Below, piece after piece: positions 34,028 through 44,724 of a stretch of 64,000 bases of DNA. Made by a program: the position numbers and the translations under genes. The number at the start of each line of letters is the position of its first letter. The first letter of the stretch is position 1. The DNA is taken from contig JAJEKV010000016.1 in NCBI GenBank assembly GCA_021234155.1, forward strand, positions 1 to 64,000. Direction: 5' to 3'. The notes beneath the pieces were generated by a model. It ran no database searches. It saw nothing but the letters and a program-made list of their open reading frames with translations, and had not been told where the DNA came from. Origin of the DNA: Isoetes taiwanensis (Eukaryota; Streptophyta; Lycopodiopsida; Isoetales; Isoetaceae).

Positions 34028-34558
34028 TCAAAGGCAATGAATACAAAGTTTTTTATACCTCTTCCCTTTTAACAGGGTGTATATCCTTGTTCCTTGGGCA
34101 TCATTTTGTGGTTGGGGTAGGGGTTGGGGATGCGCCAAAAAGGTGCCAAATTTGCATTCAAGGGAGCAGAATCTAAAGGAAGCTTCCATGAGATTAAACT
34201 CACAAACATGACAAGGAATAGATGGTAGATGTCTGGCATGGTGTTGATCCTGAGGCTCCTGACCTCTACGATGAAGAAATATGACTTGATCGTAGTTCCA
34301 TCTATATGGTTGGATAAATTCGAGGCTGATCAGATCCCTCACCTGATTAGTCTTGATAGCCTGATCCCTGGAAGCCATGGTTACAATAAGCATGTTATAG
34401 TTTTCATGGCTTTCATGTTCGTCATGTACACAAAAGGGGCCCTCATCACAATCAATGCAGTAGCGATTTATCTTTTTTTTCAGTTTGTGGCCCTTGCAAG
34501 AATCCAAATATCTGGCATGGATGAAGCCTCTCAACCATCCTGGAGCTTCCGCATCCAT
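34028..34558 (-). CDS. PLATZ-domain protein, short form (copy 9, type B)
   Basis: The only minus-strand copy fully open from MDAEA to a stop: 176 codons. It keeps the N-terminal W-x-R region, CKGH, YCIDC, HDEHESH, the IQPYRWN core and both C-terminal Cys pairs (CHVC, CSLEC), so the PLATZ zinc/DNA-binding domain is complete. The lysine run is 8 A (in frame). Differences from the plus-strand gene include His54 to Tyr and Pro20 to Ser. It ends in unit-boundary sequence (KGKRYKKLCIHCL) and lacks the repeated C-terminal tail. No promoter is evident. It may be a transcribed paralogue or simply an undamaged repeat copy. Confidence 0.5.
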   Translation of the reverse strand: MDAEAPGWLRGFIHARYLDSCKGHKLKKKINRYCIDCDEGPFCVHDEHESHENYNMLIVTMASRDQAIKTNQVRDLISLEFIQPYRWNYDQVIFLHRRGQEPQDQHHARHLPSIPCHVCEFNLMEASFRFCSLECKFGTFLAHPQPLPQPQNDAQGTRIYTLLKGKRYKKLCIHCL

Positions 34559-35181
34559 TCTTGCTTTCTCTTTGTAACCAACTTCTAATTGCGAGCTTTA
34601 TATTCATCATCTCATTGCCTTTGCCTTTTAAAGGCTCTTAAAAAGGGAGAATCCTCAAAGGCAATGAATACAAAGTTTTTTATACCTCTTCCCTTTTAAC
34701 CGGGCCTGATTTTCAGGAACAGGATGTGTATCCCTTTTCCCAAACGCTTTGGATATCAACAAATATGGCGCACAAGGAAAAAACGGAAGCTTGTGGGTTG
34801 AGGGGGATGAGGAAGTTAAATCCACAAACAGAGAACGATGTGAATGCAAATGCATAATCGATAATTATGTTGCAAAGGTGATGAGCATGTTAAGGTTTTC
34901 AATAGTGACATATTGCAATTGATAACTATGTTGAAAAGATGATGAACATCTTCAGGTCTTCAATAGTGGTATATTGCAATCGGATTTAGGGTCCTAGAAA
35001 CTATACCTGATTCTGAACCACAATACAACAACTTTTACTTCAAAGACTCAGTCTCTTGAGCAGCAGAACTCAGTGAAGGATTTGGGTAAATGTGGAGGAT
35101 TTGGGTAAATGCCCTGTTGAGCTGCACAGAATATATCATATATACAGATTTGATACTTGCTGAAGTTTGGAGATACACCAC

Positions 35182-35459
35182 CTTGATCGTGGTTCCATCT
35201 ATATGGTTGGATAAATTCGAGGCTGATCAGATCCCTTACCTGACTAGTCTTGATAGCCTGATCCCTGGAAGCCATGGTTACAATAAGCATGTTATGGTTT
35301 TCATGGCTTTCATGTTCGTCATGTACACAAAAGGGGCCCTCATCACAATCAATGCAGTAGCGATTTATCTTTTTTTTTTTTTTTTTCGAAGCCCTTACAG
35401 GGATCCAGATATCTGGCATGGATGAAGCCTCTCAACCATCCTAGAGCTTCCGCATCCAT
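35182..35459 (-). pseudogene. PLATZ copy 10 (type A)
   Basis: First-exon fragment with the longest lysine homopolymer (17 A) and replacement of the tgtggcccttgc block by gaagcccttac. Confidence 0.8.
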
Positions 35460-36087
35460 TCTTGCTTCCTCTTTGTAACCAACTTCTAATTGCGAGCTTT
35501 ATATTCATCATCTCATTGCCTTTGCCTTTTATAAAAGGCTCTGAAAAAGGGAGAATCCTCAAAGGCAATGAATACAAAGTTTTTTATACCTCTTCCCTTT
35601 TAACCGGGCCTGATTTTCAGGAACAGGGTGTGTATCCTTTTTCCCAAATGCTTTGGATATCAACAAATATGGCGCACAAGGAAAAAACGGAAGCTTGTGG
35701 GATGAGGAGGATGAGGAAGTTAAATCCACAAACAGAGAACGATGTGAATGCAAATGTATAATCAATAATTATATTGCAAAGATGATGAACATGTTCAGTT
35801 TTCAATAGTAACATATTGCAATCGATAACTATGTTGAAAAGATGATGAACATCTTCAGGTCTTCAATAGTGGTATATTGCAATCGGATTTAGGGTCCTAG
35901 AAACTATACCTGATTCTGAACCACAATACAACAACTTTTATTTCAAGACTCAGTCTCTTGAGCAGCAGAACTCAGTGGAGGATTTGGGTAAATGTGGAGG
36001 ATTTGGGTAAATGCCCTGTTGAGCTGCACAGAATATATCGTATACAGATTTGATATGTGCTAAAGTTTGGAGATAATCTGACACCAC

Positions 36088-36363
36088 CTTGATCGTGGTT
36101 CCATCTATATGGTTGGATAAATTCGAGGCTGATCAGATCCCTTACCTGACTAGTCTTGATAGCCTGATCCCTGGAAGCCATGGTTACAATAAGCATGTTA
36201 TGGTTTTCATGGCTTTCATGTTCGTCATGTACACAAAAGGGGCCCTCATCACAATCAATGCAGTAGCGATTTATCTTTTTTTTTTCAGTTTGTGGCCCTT
36301 GCAGGGATCCAGATATCTGGCATGGATGAAGCCTCTCAACCATCCTAGAGCTTCCGCATCCAT
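36088..36363 (-). pseudogene. PLATZ copy 11 (type A)
   Basis: First-exon fragment with a 10-A run. The zinc-ligand half is open with the leader frame starting near 36481 (169 codons). Confidence 0.8.
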
Positions 36364-37002
36364 TCTTGCTTCCTTTTTGTAACCAACTTCTAATTGCGAG
36401 CTTTATATTCATCATCTCATTGCCTTTGCCTTTTATAAAAGGCTCTGAAAAAGGGAGAATCCTCAAAGGCAATGAATACAAAGTTTTTTATACCTCTTCC
36501 CTTTTAACGGGGCCTGATTTTCAGGAACAGGGTGTGTATCCTTTTTCCCAAATGCTTTGGATATCAAGAAATATGGCGCACAAGGAAAAAACAGAAGCTT
36601 GTGGGATGAGGAGGATGAGGAGGATGAGGAAGTTAAATCCACAAACAGAGAACGATGTGAATGCAAATGCATAATCGATAATTATGTTGCAAAGATGATG
36701 AACATGTTCAGGTTTTCAATAGTGACATATTGCAATCGATAACTATGTTGAAAAGATGATGAACATCTTCAGGTCTTCAATAGTGGTATATTGCAATCGG
36801 ATTTAGGGTCCTAGAAACTATACCTGATTCTGAACCACAATACAACAACTTTTACTTCAAAGACTCAGTCTCTTGAGCAGCAGAACTCAGTGGAGGATTT
36901 GGGTAAATGTGGAGGATTTGGGTAAATGCCCTGTTTAGCTGCACAGAATATATCGTATACAGATTTGATACTTGTTGAAGTTTGGAGATAATCTGACACC
37001 AC

Positions 37003-37278
37003 CTTGATCGTGGTTCCATCTATATGGTTGGATAAATTCGAGGCTGATCAGATCCCTTACCTGACTAGTCTTGATAGCCTGATCCCTGGAAGCCATGGTT
37101 ACAATAAGCATGTTATGGTTTTCATGGCTTTCATGTTCGTCATGTACACAAAAGGGGCCCTCATCACAATCAATGCAGTAGCGATTTATCTTTTTTTTTT
37201 CAGTTTGTGGCCCTTGCAGGGATCCAGATATCTGGCATGGATGAAGCCTCTCAACCATCCTAGAGCTTCCGCATCCAT
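37003..37278 (-). pseudogene. PLATZ copy 12 (type A)
   Basis: Nearly identical to copy 11 over the exon (both carry ctagagcttccg), pointing to recent duplication of the 915-bp unit. Confidence 0.8.
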
Positions 37279-37420
37279 TCTTGCTTCCTCTTTGTAACCA
37301 ACTTCTAATTGCGAGCTTTATATTCATCATCTCATTGCCTTTGCCTTTTATAAAAGGCTCTGAAAAAAGAGAATCCTCAAAGGCAATGAATACAAAGTTT
37401 TTATACCTCTTCCCATTTAA

Positions 37421-37921
37421 CAGGGTGTGTATCCTTGTTCCTTGGGCATCATTTTATGGTTGGGGTATGGGTTGGGGTAGGGGTTGGGGATGGGCCAAAA
37501 AGGTGGCAAATTTGCATTCAAGGGAGAAGAATCTAAAGGAAGCTTCCATGAGATTAAACTCACAAACATGACAAGGAATAGATGGTAGACGTCTGGCATG
37601 CTGCTGATCCTGAGGCTCTTGACCTCTACGATGAAGAAATATGACTTGATCGTGGTTCCATCTATATGGTTGGATAAATTTGAGGCTGATCAGATCCCTT
37701 ACCTGACTAGTCTTGATAGCCTGATCCCTGGAAGCCATGGTTACAATAAGCATGTTATGGTTTTCATGGCTTTCATGTTCGTCATGTACACAAAAGGGGC
37801 CCTCATCACAATCAATGCAGTAGCGATTTATCTTTTTTTTTTTCAGTTCGAAGCCCTTACAGGGATCCAGATATCTGGCATGGATGAAGCCTCTCAACCA
37901 TCCTAGAGCTTCCGCATCCAT
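37421..37921 (-). pseudogene. PLATZ copy 13 (type B), Cys-to-Phe
   Basis: Open from MDAEA for 155 codons thanks to an 11-A lysine run (one extra Lys, frame kept). The conserved RFCSLEC motif reads RFFSLEC, so one zinc-ligand Cys is lost. Counted as a damaged copy. Confidence 0.75.
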
Positions 37922-38560
37922 TCTTGCTTCCTCTTTGTAACCAACTTCTAATTGCGAGCTTTATATTCATCATCTCATTGCCTTTGCCTTTTATAAAAGG
38001 CTCTGAAAAAGGGAGAATCCTCAAAGGCAATGAATACAAAGTTTTTTATACCTCTTCCCTTTTAACGGGGCCTGATTTTCAGGAACAGGGTGTGTATCCT
38101 TTTTCCCAAATGCTTTGGATATCAAGAAATATGGCGCACAAGGAAAAAACAGAAGCTTGTGGGATGAGGAGGATGAGGAGGATGAGGAAGTTAAATCCAC
38201 AAACAGAGAACGATGTGAATGCAAATGCATAATCGATAATTATGTTGCAAAGATGATGAACATGTTCAGGTTTTCAATAGTGACATATTGCAATCGATAA
38301 CTATGTTGAAAAGATGATGAACATCTTCAGGTCTTCAATAGTGGTATATTGCAATCGGATTTAGGGTCCTAGAAACTATACCTGATTCTGAACCACAATA
38401 CAACAACTTTTACTTCAAAGACTCAGTCTCTTGAGCAGCAGAACTCAGTGAAGGATTTGGATAAATGTGGAGGATTTGGGTAAATGCCCTGTTAAGCTGC
38501 ACAGAATATATCGTATACAGATTTGATACTTGCTGAAGTTTGGAGATAATCTGACACCAC

Positions 38561-38835
38561 CTTGATCGTGGTTCCATCTATATGGTTGGATAAATTCGAG
38601 GCTGATCAGATCCCTTACCTGACTAGTCTTGATAGCCTGATCCCTGGAAGCCATGGTTACAATAAGCATGTTATGGTTTTCATGGCTTTCATGTTCGTAA
38701 TGTACACAAAAGGGGCCCTCATCACAATCAATGCAGTAGCGATTTATCCTTTTTTTTCAGTTTGTGGCCCTTGCAGGGATCCAGATATCTGGCATGGATG
38801 AAGCCTCTCAACCATCCTGGAGCTTCCGCATCCAT
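38561..38835 (-). pseudogene. PLATZ copy 14 (type A)
   Basis: First-exon fragment. The homopolymer is interrupted (atccttttttttcag on plus). Confidence 0.8.
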
Positions 38836-38979
38836 TCTTGCTTCCTCTTTGTAACCAACTTCTAATTGCGAGCTTTATATTCATCATCTCATTGCCTTTG
38901 CCTTTTATAAAAGGCTCTGAAAAAGGGAGAATCCTCAAAGGCAATGAATACAAAGTTTTTTATACCTCTTCCCTTTTAA

Positions 38980-39476
38980 CAGGGTGTGTATCCTTGTTCC
39001 TTGGGCATCATTTGTGGTTGGGGTAGGGGTTGGGGATGGGCAAAAAAGGTGGCAAATTTGCATTCAAGGGAGCAGAATCTAAAGGAAGCTTCCATGATAT
39101 TAAACTCACAAACATGACAAGGAATAGATGGTAGACGTCTGTCATGGTGCTGCGATCCCGAGGCTCTCGACCTCTGCAAAGATGATGATGAAGAAATATG
39201 ACTTGATCGTGGTTCCATCTATATGGTTGGATAAATTTGAGGCTGATCAGATTCCTTACCTGACTAGTCTTGATAGCCTGATCCCTGGAAGCCATGGTTA
39301 CAATAAGCATGTTATGGTTTTCATGGCTTTCATGTTCGCCATGTACACAAAAGCGACCCTCATCACAATCAATGCAGTAGCGATTTATCTTTTTTTTTCA
39401 GTTTGTGGCCCTTGCAGGGATCTAGATATCTGGCATGGATGAAGCCTCTCAACCATCCTGGAGCTTCCGCATCCAT
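38980..39476 (-). pseudogene. PLATZ copy 15 (type B)
   Basis: Full-domain length with a 9-A run (out of frame). A short insertion around 39145-39195 (extra gatgatga and ctctcgacctctgcaa changes) falls in the segment between FLHRRGQ and the CHVC pair. Confidence 0.8.
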
Positions 39477-40015
39477 TCTTGCTTCCTCTTTGTAACCAAC
39501 TTCTAATTGCGAGCTTTATATTCATCATCTAATTGCCTTTGTCTTTTATAAAAGGCTCTTCCCTTTTAACCGGACCTGATTTTCAGGAACAAGGTAACCT
39601 TTTTCCCAAATGCTTTGGATATCAACAAATATGGCGCACAAGGAAAAACGGAAGCTTGTGGGATGAGGAGGATGAGGAAGTTAAATCCACAAACAGAGAA
39701 TCATAATCGATAATTATGTTGTAAAGATGATGAACATGTTCAGGTTTTCAATAGTGACATATTGCAATTGATAACTATGTTGAAAAGATGATGAACATCT
39801 TCAGGTCTTCAATAGTGGTATATTGCAATCGGATTTAGGGTCCTAGAAACTATACCTGATTCTGAACCACAATACAACAACTTTTACTTCAAAGACTCAG
39901 TCTCTTGAGCAGCAGAACTCATTGGAGGATTTGGGTAAATGCCCTGTTTAGCTGCATAGAATATATCGTATACAGATTTGATACTTGTTGAAGTTTGGAG
40001 ATAATCTGACACCAC

Positions 40016-40293
40016 CTTGATCGTGGTTCCATCTATATGGTTGGATAAATTCGAGGCTGATCAGACCCCTTACCTGACTAGTCTTGATAGCCTGATCCCT
40101 GGAAGCCATGGTTACAATAAGCATGTTATGGTTTTCATGGCTTTCGTGTTCGTCATGTACACAAAAGGGGCCCTCATCACAATCAATGCAGTAGCGATTT
40201 ATCTTTTTTTTTTTTCAGTTTGTGGCCCTTGCAGGGATCCAGATATCTGGCATGGATGAAGCCTCTCAACCATCCTGGAGCTTCCGCATCCAT
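40016..40293 (-). pseudogene. PLATZ copy 16 (type A)
   Basis: First-exon fragment with a 12-A run. Its unit is shortened (817 bp), with deletions in the leader and the tandem gtggaggatttgggtaaat block. Confidence 0.8.
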
Positions 40294-40567
40294 TCTTGCT
40301 TCCTCTTTGTAACCAACTTCTAATTGTGAGCTTTATATTCATCATCTCATTGCCTTTGCCTTTTATAAAAGGCTCTGAAAAAGGGAGAATCCTCAAAGGC
40401 AATGAATACAAAGTTTTTTATACCTCTTCCCATTTAACAGGGTGTGTATCCTTGTTCCTTGGGCATCATTTTGTGGTTGGGGTAGGGGTTGGGATGGGCC
40501 AAAAAGGTGGCAAATTTGCATTCAAGGGAGCAGAATCTAAAGGAAGCTTCCATGAGATTAAACTCAC

Positions 40568-40654
40568 TTCTAGAACTACTAGAAATGGAAAAACCATGGA
40601 AAGAACCACCCTCATGGGCATCTCTTAAACAACTCAAAACAGAATACATGCTGA
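40568..40654 (-). repeat. Split direct repeat A1 (outer, 87 bp)
   Basis: Starts ttctagaactactagaaatg on plus and is identical to 41540-41626. Its 3' part is extended by a second copy of a 48-bp block (40605-40652 and 40656-40703). Confidence 0.9.
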
Positions 40655-40703
40655 TACCACCCTCATGGGCATCTCTTAAACAACTCAAAACAGAATACAT
40701 GCT

Positions 40704-41362
40704 CATGCTTGCTGCTGATGACTGAATCAATGAAACCATTATAACCGGGATTAAAAAACCTCGCCCTTTCGGGTTTTCGAGGAAAAACCCTGATCATAAT
40801 AGGATCATTAACCAGGCTAGAATTCTAATGATGTAACAAGTTTCCCTCAGGCCTACTAGCCTTGTTGGGATGAGTACATAGGTATAGAACATGCTAACTG
40901 ACATGAAGAACAGAACAAGGTTCGCGCATAAACCGTAACAATCATCAGACAAGGGACTAGGATCCACTCTCGACTTGACAGATCAATTACTGCATCCTCC
41001 CAACTTGGTATCTGCAAAACAAAAGAAAAAATTAAGCTAAAAAGGCCGCTCAGGTTCCTCCAGGCTCTAGGGCCTCCTCATAGGCACAAGGGCCCACAAG
41101 ACTCTAGGGTCTCCAACTAAGCAGCTTGGTATCTGCAAAACAAAAGGAAAAATAAGATAAAATAGGCCCCTCGGGCTCATCCAGGCTCTAGGGCCTCCCC
41201 ATAGGCACGAGGACCCACAAGACTCTAGGGTCTCCAACTAAGCACAAGGGCTTCCATCCAGGCGCTAAGGCCAACAACTGGCATGAAAGCCTCCAACTGG
41301 CACTAGGGCCAACAACCAAGGAAATACCTTTATGACGGAAAGAACAAGGGTGGGCGGGTGGG
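40704..41362. repeat. DIRS 3' spacer with 121-bp tandem duplication
   Basis: Non-coding region between A1 and B1. Two copies of a ~121-bp unit start at 41004 and 41125 (cttggtatctgcaaaacaaa), with many ctctagggcctcc/ggcccacaagactctagggt words. Confidence 0.75.
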
Positions 41363-41539
41363 GCTTGAAACTCCAAGAAGAAGAGATGCACGTTGAGGAA
41401 GCTGATGAAGGAAATAGACGAGACTAGGGACCTAAAATAGGGGAGACATCACAAAGGACAAAATAACTGCCAAGCAACTACCTAGTAGTTCAAGAACTTC
41501 ATTTACCTTCAATTCTATGAAAATGAAGGTAAATGTCAT
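41363..41539 (-). repeat. Split direct repeat B1 (inner, 177 bp)
   Basis: From gcttgaaactccaagaagaa to aaggtaaatgtcat. It directly abuts A2. Confidence 0.9.
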
Positions 41540-41626
41540 TTCTAGAACTACTAGAAATGGAAAAACCATGGAAAGAACCACCCTCATGGGCATCTCTTAA
41601 ACAACTCAAAACAGAATACATGCTGA
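41540..41626 (-). repeat. Split direct repeat A2 (inner)
   Basis: The internal copy of A1. It overlaps the end of the recombinase frame (stop near 41606). Confidence 0.9.
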
Positions 41627-42717
41627 AAAAAGAGGCAGGAAAAGTGATGTACCACTAGAAGCACCGAACTCTAGAAGAGCTCTTGAGACTTCAGTTGAGG
41701 CAAGGCCCAGAGAGCGAGAAACTAGAAGCTGTTCATGTAATGCTGGAATCACATAGCCATCTTTAGCAGACTCAGAAGACCAACGACCATGGGCTTTAAA
41801 TAAACGATCTGGAACATTAAAAGCTGCGGCAGTAGTAGCTCCACCTCGTCTACCAGAATGTGTACCAAAAGCATCAGGGTCTTCTCCAATAGATTGCAAG
41901 CAATATCGAAACCATGAACGGAGGGTGGAATAAGCACTTTCTTACGGAGTGAAGTGCCAGAAGAGGAGCAATGAATACCACGGAACAGAAAACCGCCTGA
42001 TGGGCCATCCAAAGCTCTAAAGTTTCCCATGCGGATAAGGCGCTCAAGCAATTGAACTGGACAGTATGGGCCCCCCAAACGAGCAATAGAAACCCAAGAG
42101 CCAACAGCACTTTGATCAGTTTTAGAGGACCGGATGTAAAGGCTAGCATGGGAGGGGAAGAAAATGATTTCATGCCAATGTAAAGAAAGCAACTCTGAGC
42201 TACGCAAGAATGCAGAGAAAGCCAGGACAAGAGCTGTGCAGCGCATGACATCTAACAATGAAGCTAAAGGTCCTGCAAAGGTATCAATAATCTTCCTGAC
42301 CATGTGGGGTAACAAAGGTTGCTTCTTGTTGATACTAGAGGAAGTGTTACGTTTAGCTAGATCACGGACTAGGGAAACAAGAGGGTGCTCAGTAGGTTTA
42401 CTCAGACCAGCAACCTGGTGATGGAAGGCAATGGATGCTAAGATGTTATTGACTCGTGCAAGAGACGGTGAGGATGACAAAATCTTAGTGATGTAAAGAC
42501 AAATAGTCATAGCAGATGTGGGCAAAAAGGGGAGGCTCTTAGACAAACACCAAGCCTTAAACTCGTACCACGGTTGCCGGTAAGATTTTAAAGTATTTGG
42601 TGCCCTCGTACTTAGAGTATAAACCTTCAATAGGGACAATAAATGGCATATCTCCATATCCGAATTATCCACTGACATCCAAAATTGAGAATTGAAAACA
42701 TCTGAAACAAAACACAA
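41606..42717 (-). pseudogene. DIRS tyrosine recombinase, one frameshift
   Basis: The frame opens at 42717 with an N-terminal core-binding-like part (RAPNTLKSYRQPWYEFKAWC), then the first catalytic Arg region (FSAFLRSSELLSLHW). The second half is in another frame (41899-41606) with FGTHSGRRGGATT (the H-x-x-R box), HGRWSS and a candidate nucleophile Tyr in DGYV. A single shift near 41940, in a run of A, separates the two. The enzyme family resolves the circular cDNA into the genome by strand exchange. With the shift this copy should be inactive, unless it is a sequencing error. Confidence 0.85.
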
Positions 42718-42729
42718 AAACTCACCATG

Positions 42730-44724
42730 TCAGGAAGCATGAAGTCGAAGCGCAATCATCGGACTAGTAGGTTTCCCACAAGGTAAAGATGATCTAGTAG
42801 CACCAAGCAAACCATGTCCACCAGCTGGAAAATATAAATGATCCACAAAGCAAGAGAGCCAATTTCCGAATTCATCATGAAGGACTGGCCACCAAGGGGC
42901 AGACTCCCAATGGAAAATGACTAAAGTGATATCACATTTACATGCAAGAGCAAAGGCAACAGTCTTAGCTACGAGACTCGGAGGAGGAAAACAATAACTG
43001 TTAGTATGGGCCCATGATTGAGAGAAAGCATCAGGTGGCGATAAAACACCAGGAAGTGGGTGCCAACAATTAAAATTAGAAATATGAGCATTATAAACAT
43101 TGGCAAAACGGTCCCAGTCATGGGGTCCCCATCTCATCTCTATCAAGGAAAAAGCTGCGTCAGATAACATATAGTCATCAAAATCAATAATTTTCGATAG
43201 ATAGTCAGCCCATTGGTTTAGGTTTCGAGGAATCCAGGCTGGTTTAAGGGTAATTCTATGCTTAGAACACAAAATAAAGATCCGGATACATAAGGAATGT
43301 AGGTAACAGACACGGGATCCACCTTTAGAGAGGATAAAATAAGCATTTAAGGAATCACCAAAAGCTGTAACTTGGGAGTTCCGCAAGGATAGGGCACGCT
43401 TCTCCAGGAAATGTAGCAAAGCCAAAAGCTCACGGGCAGTCGATGATGAAGTCTTCTCGGCATCAGAGAAAGAACCGGCAAATTCAGTACCTGGAAAGGA
43501 ACCATGAAGCCAAACTCCCCACCCTGAGTTACTAGCATCATAGCATAAGGAAATGGCAGGGTTGAGGGGTTCCCAAATGTAAGCATTGTTAAGGAGATCA
43601 AAGGAAGAGAACCAAAGGAAAATCTCAGCATGCTCTCTCCGGGACAACTGCAAATGTTGGGACCAAGATGTAATGGAAGCATAAAGGTTAGCAAGATTGA
43701 ATGACAAGAGCTTGGAGAATGGGCCAAAAACCATACGGAAAGACTCGATCATACCCATAAAAGAGGCCAATGTTCGCGCCGAAATGTAATCAACAGCAAG
43801 GAGTTTCGATGCTAGGCTAAAAAATTTCTGGCGCCTTGCAGGAGCAATGGACAAGAAACCTGAAGATGAATCAACCATAAAGCCTAAGAATTTGGCCACA
43901 TGAGAACACTCGAGCTGGCACTTATGCAGGGCTAGAACAAAACCGGCTGCTTCAAAATCCTGCATCACCAAAGCTTTGACATTCCCAAAATTAGTGACAG
44001 GAGTAGCAAATAAAAAGTCGTCTATGTAGGGAATGCAATGACATCCTTTGGCACGCCATCGACGCACCATTTGCCGCATTAGTTTGGTAAATACATAACA
44101 TGCAGAAGAAAGACCAAATGGTAGGGATGTAAACATGTAGAAACTACCCTCGAACTCAAAGCCAAGGTATGACCAACAAATAGGGTTAATATCGACATGA
44201 TGGTATCCAGAGTGGAGATCAAAAGTGAACAAGGCATCATTAGGTTTGACAACGTCACGAACTTCCCTTATAGTCTCATATTTAAAAGGGATATGTGCTA
44301 AGCAACTGTTGACATAACGAAGGTCTAAAATAAGACGAAATTTATTTCCGGCTTTGGGCACCACGCCCAAGGGTGAGCATATGAAGGGCATAGATTTTGA
44401 AACAATAGCAGCACCTGAGGCAAGCAAATCCTTGATAGCACCCCTAACAAACTCTGCATGTTGCTGTACAGACTTATGGTTTGGCTGAGACCAAGGTTGA
44501 CCAGGAGGACCATGTAGCCAAGGAAGGGAATATCCATTACTGACCCAATCAAGCACCATAGCAGATGAGCAAAAGGATTTCCAAAACGCCAAGCGGTCTT
44601 TCAATCTATTGCGCAAATACGTCACTGATGGGTGCAAAATTTGTGTAGGCGATGTGCTTATATCTGTAACAATGTAGTAACCATACTCAATTAGTAACAC
44701 ATAACCATGAAACTGCACATCCAC
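42730..44724 (-). CDS. DIRS reverse transcriptase-RNase H
   Basis: A 664-codon open frame. The RT region has SPLGVVPKAGNKFRLILDLR, FDLHSGYHHVDI, LPFGLSSACYVFTKLMR and the catalytic YIDD box. RNase H follows with CYDASNSGWGVWLHG, the SSTARELLALLHFLE Glu helix and FGDSLNAYF. The C-terminal ~150 residues (NQWADYLSK onward, with WGPHDWDRFA) match the extension usual for DIRS-type polyproteins. It precedes the recombinase by 12 bp. The frame is intact, supporting recent activity. The start is uncertain: the first Met is at 44724, but translation might begin elsewhere. Confidence 0.88.
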   Translation of the reverse strand: MDVQFHGYVLLIEYGYYIVTDISTSPTQILHPSVTYLRNRLKDRLAFWKSFCSSAMVLDWVSNGYSLPWLHGPPGQPWSQPNHKSVQQHAEFVRGAIKDLLASGAAIVSKSMPFICSPLGVVPKAGNKFRLILDLRYVNSCLAHIPFKYETIREVRDVVKPNDALFTFDLHSGYHHVDINPICWSYLGFEFEGSFYMFTSLPFGLSSACYVFTKLMRQMVRRWRAKGCHCIPYIDDFLFATPVTNFGNVKALVMQDFEAAGFVLALHKCQLECSHVAKFLGFMVDSSSGFLSIAPARRQKFFSLASKLLAVDYISARTLASFMGMIESFRMVFGPFSKLLSFNLANLYASITSWSQHLQLSRREHAEIFLWFSSFDLLNNAYIWEPLNPAISLCYDASNSGWGVWLHGSFPGTEFAGSFSDAEKTSSSTARELLALLHFLEKRALSLRNSQVTAFGDSLNAYFILSKGGSRVCYLHSLCIRIFILCSKHRITLKPAWIPRNLNQWADYLSKIIDFDDYMLSDAAFSLIEMRWGPHDWDRFANVYNAHISNFNCWHPLPGVLSPPDAFSQSWAHTNSYCFPPPSLVAKTVAFALACKCDITLVIFHWESAPWWPVLHDEFGNWLSCFVDHLYFPAGGHGLLGATRSSLPCGKPTSPMIALRLHAS

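Larger units (their letters stand above)
33931..40567 (-). repeat. PLATZ fragment array, block 3 (copies 9-16 and part of 17)
   Basis: The order from left to right is B-A-A-A-B-A-B-A-(B). Spacings are 901, 904, 915, 643, 914, 641 and 817 bp. The block starts abruptly at ttgcttcctctttgtaacc, 3' to the gypsy LTR, missing about 540 bp of the unit expected to follow block 2. It ends at the DIRS-order insertion inside copy 17. Confidence 0.9.

Noticed and set aside
33702-34046. 114-codon minus frame joining PLATZ leader and gypsy LTR sequence
   Set aside because: It crosses an insertion border by chance and has no conserved part.
6021-38230. Recurrent 66-69-codon minus frame (MHLHSHRSLFVDL...) in A units
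   Set aside because: It ends at the unit boundary, varies by indels in a Ser run, and has no domain. I keep it only as non-coding part of the A unit.
5924-38232. Recurrent ~100-codon plus-strand frame (MLPLCNQLLIASFIF...) with two apparent membrane spans
   Set aside because: It is the exact antisense of the PLATZ leader and recurs only because the unit is repeated.
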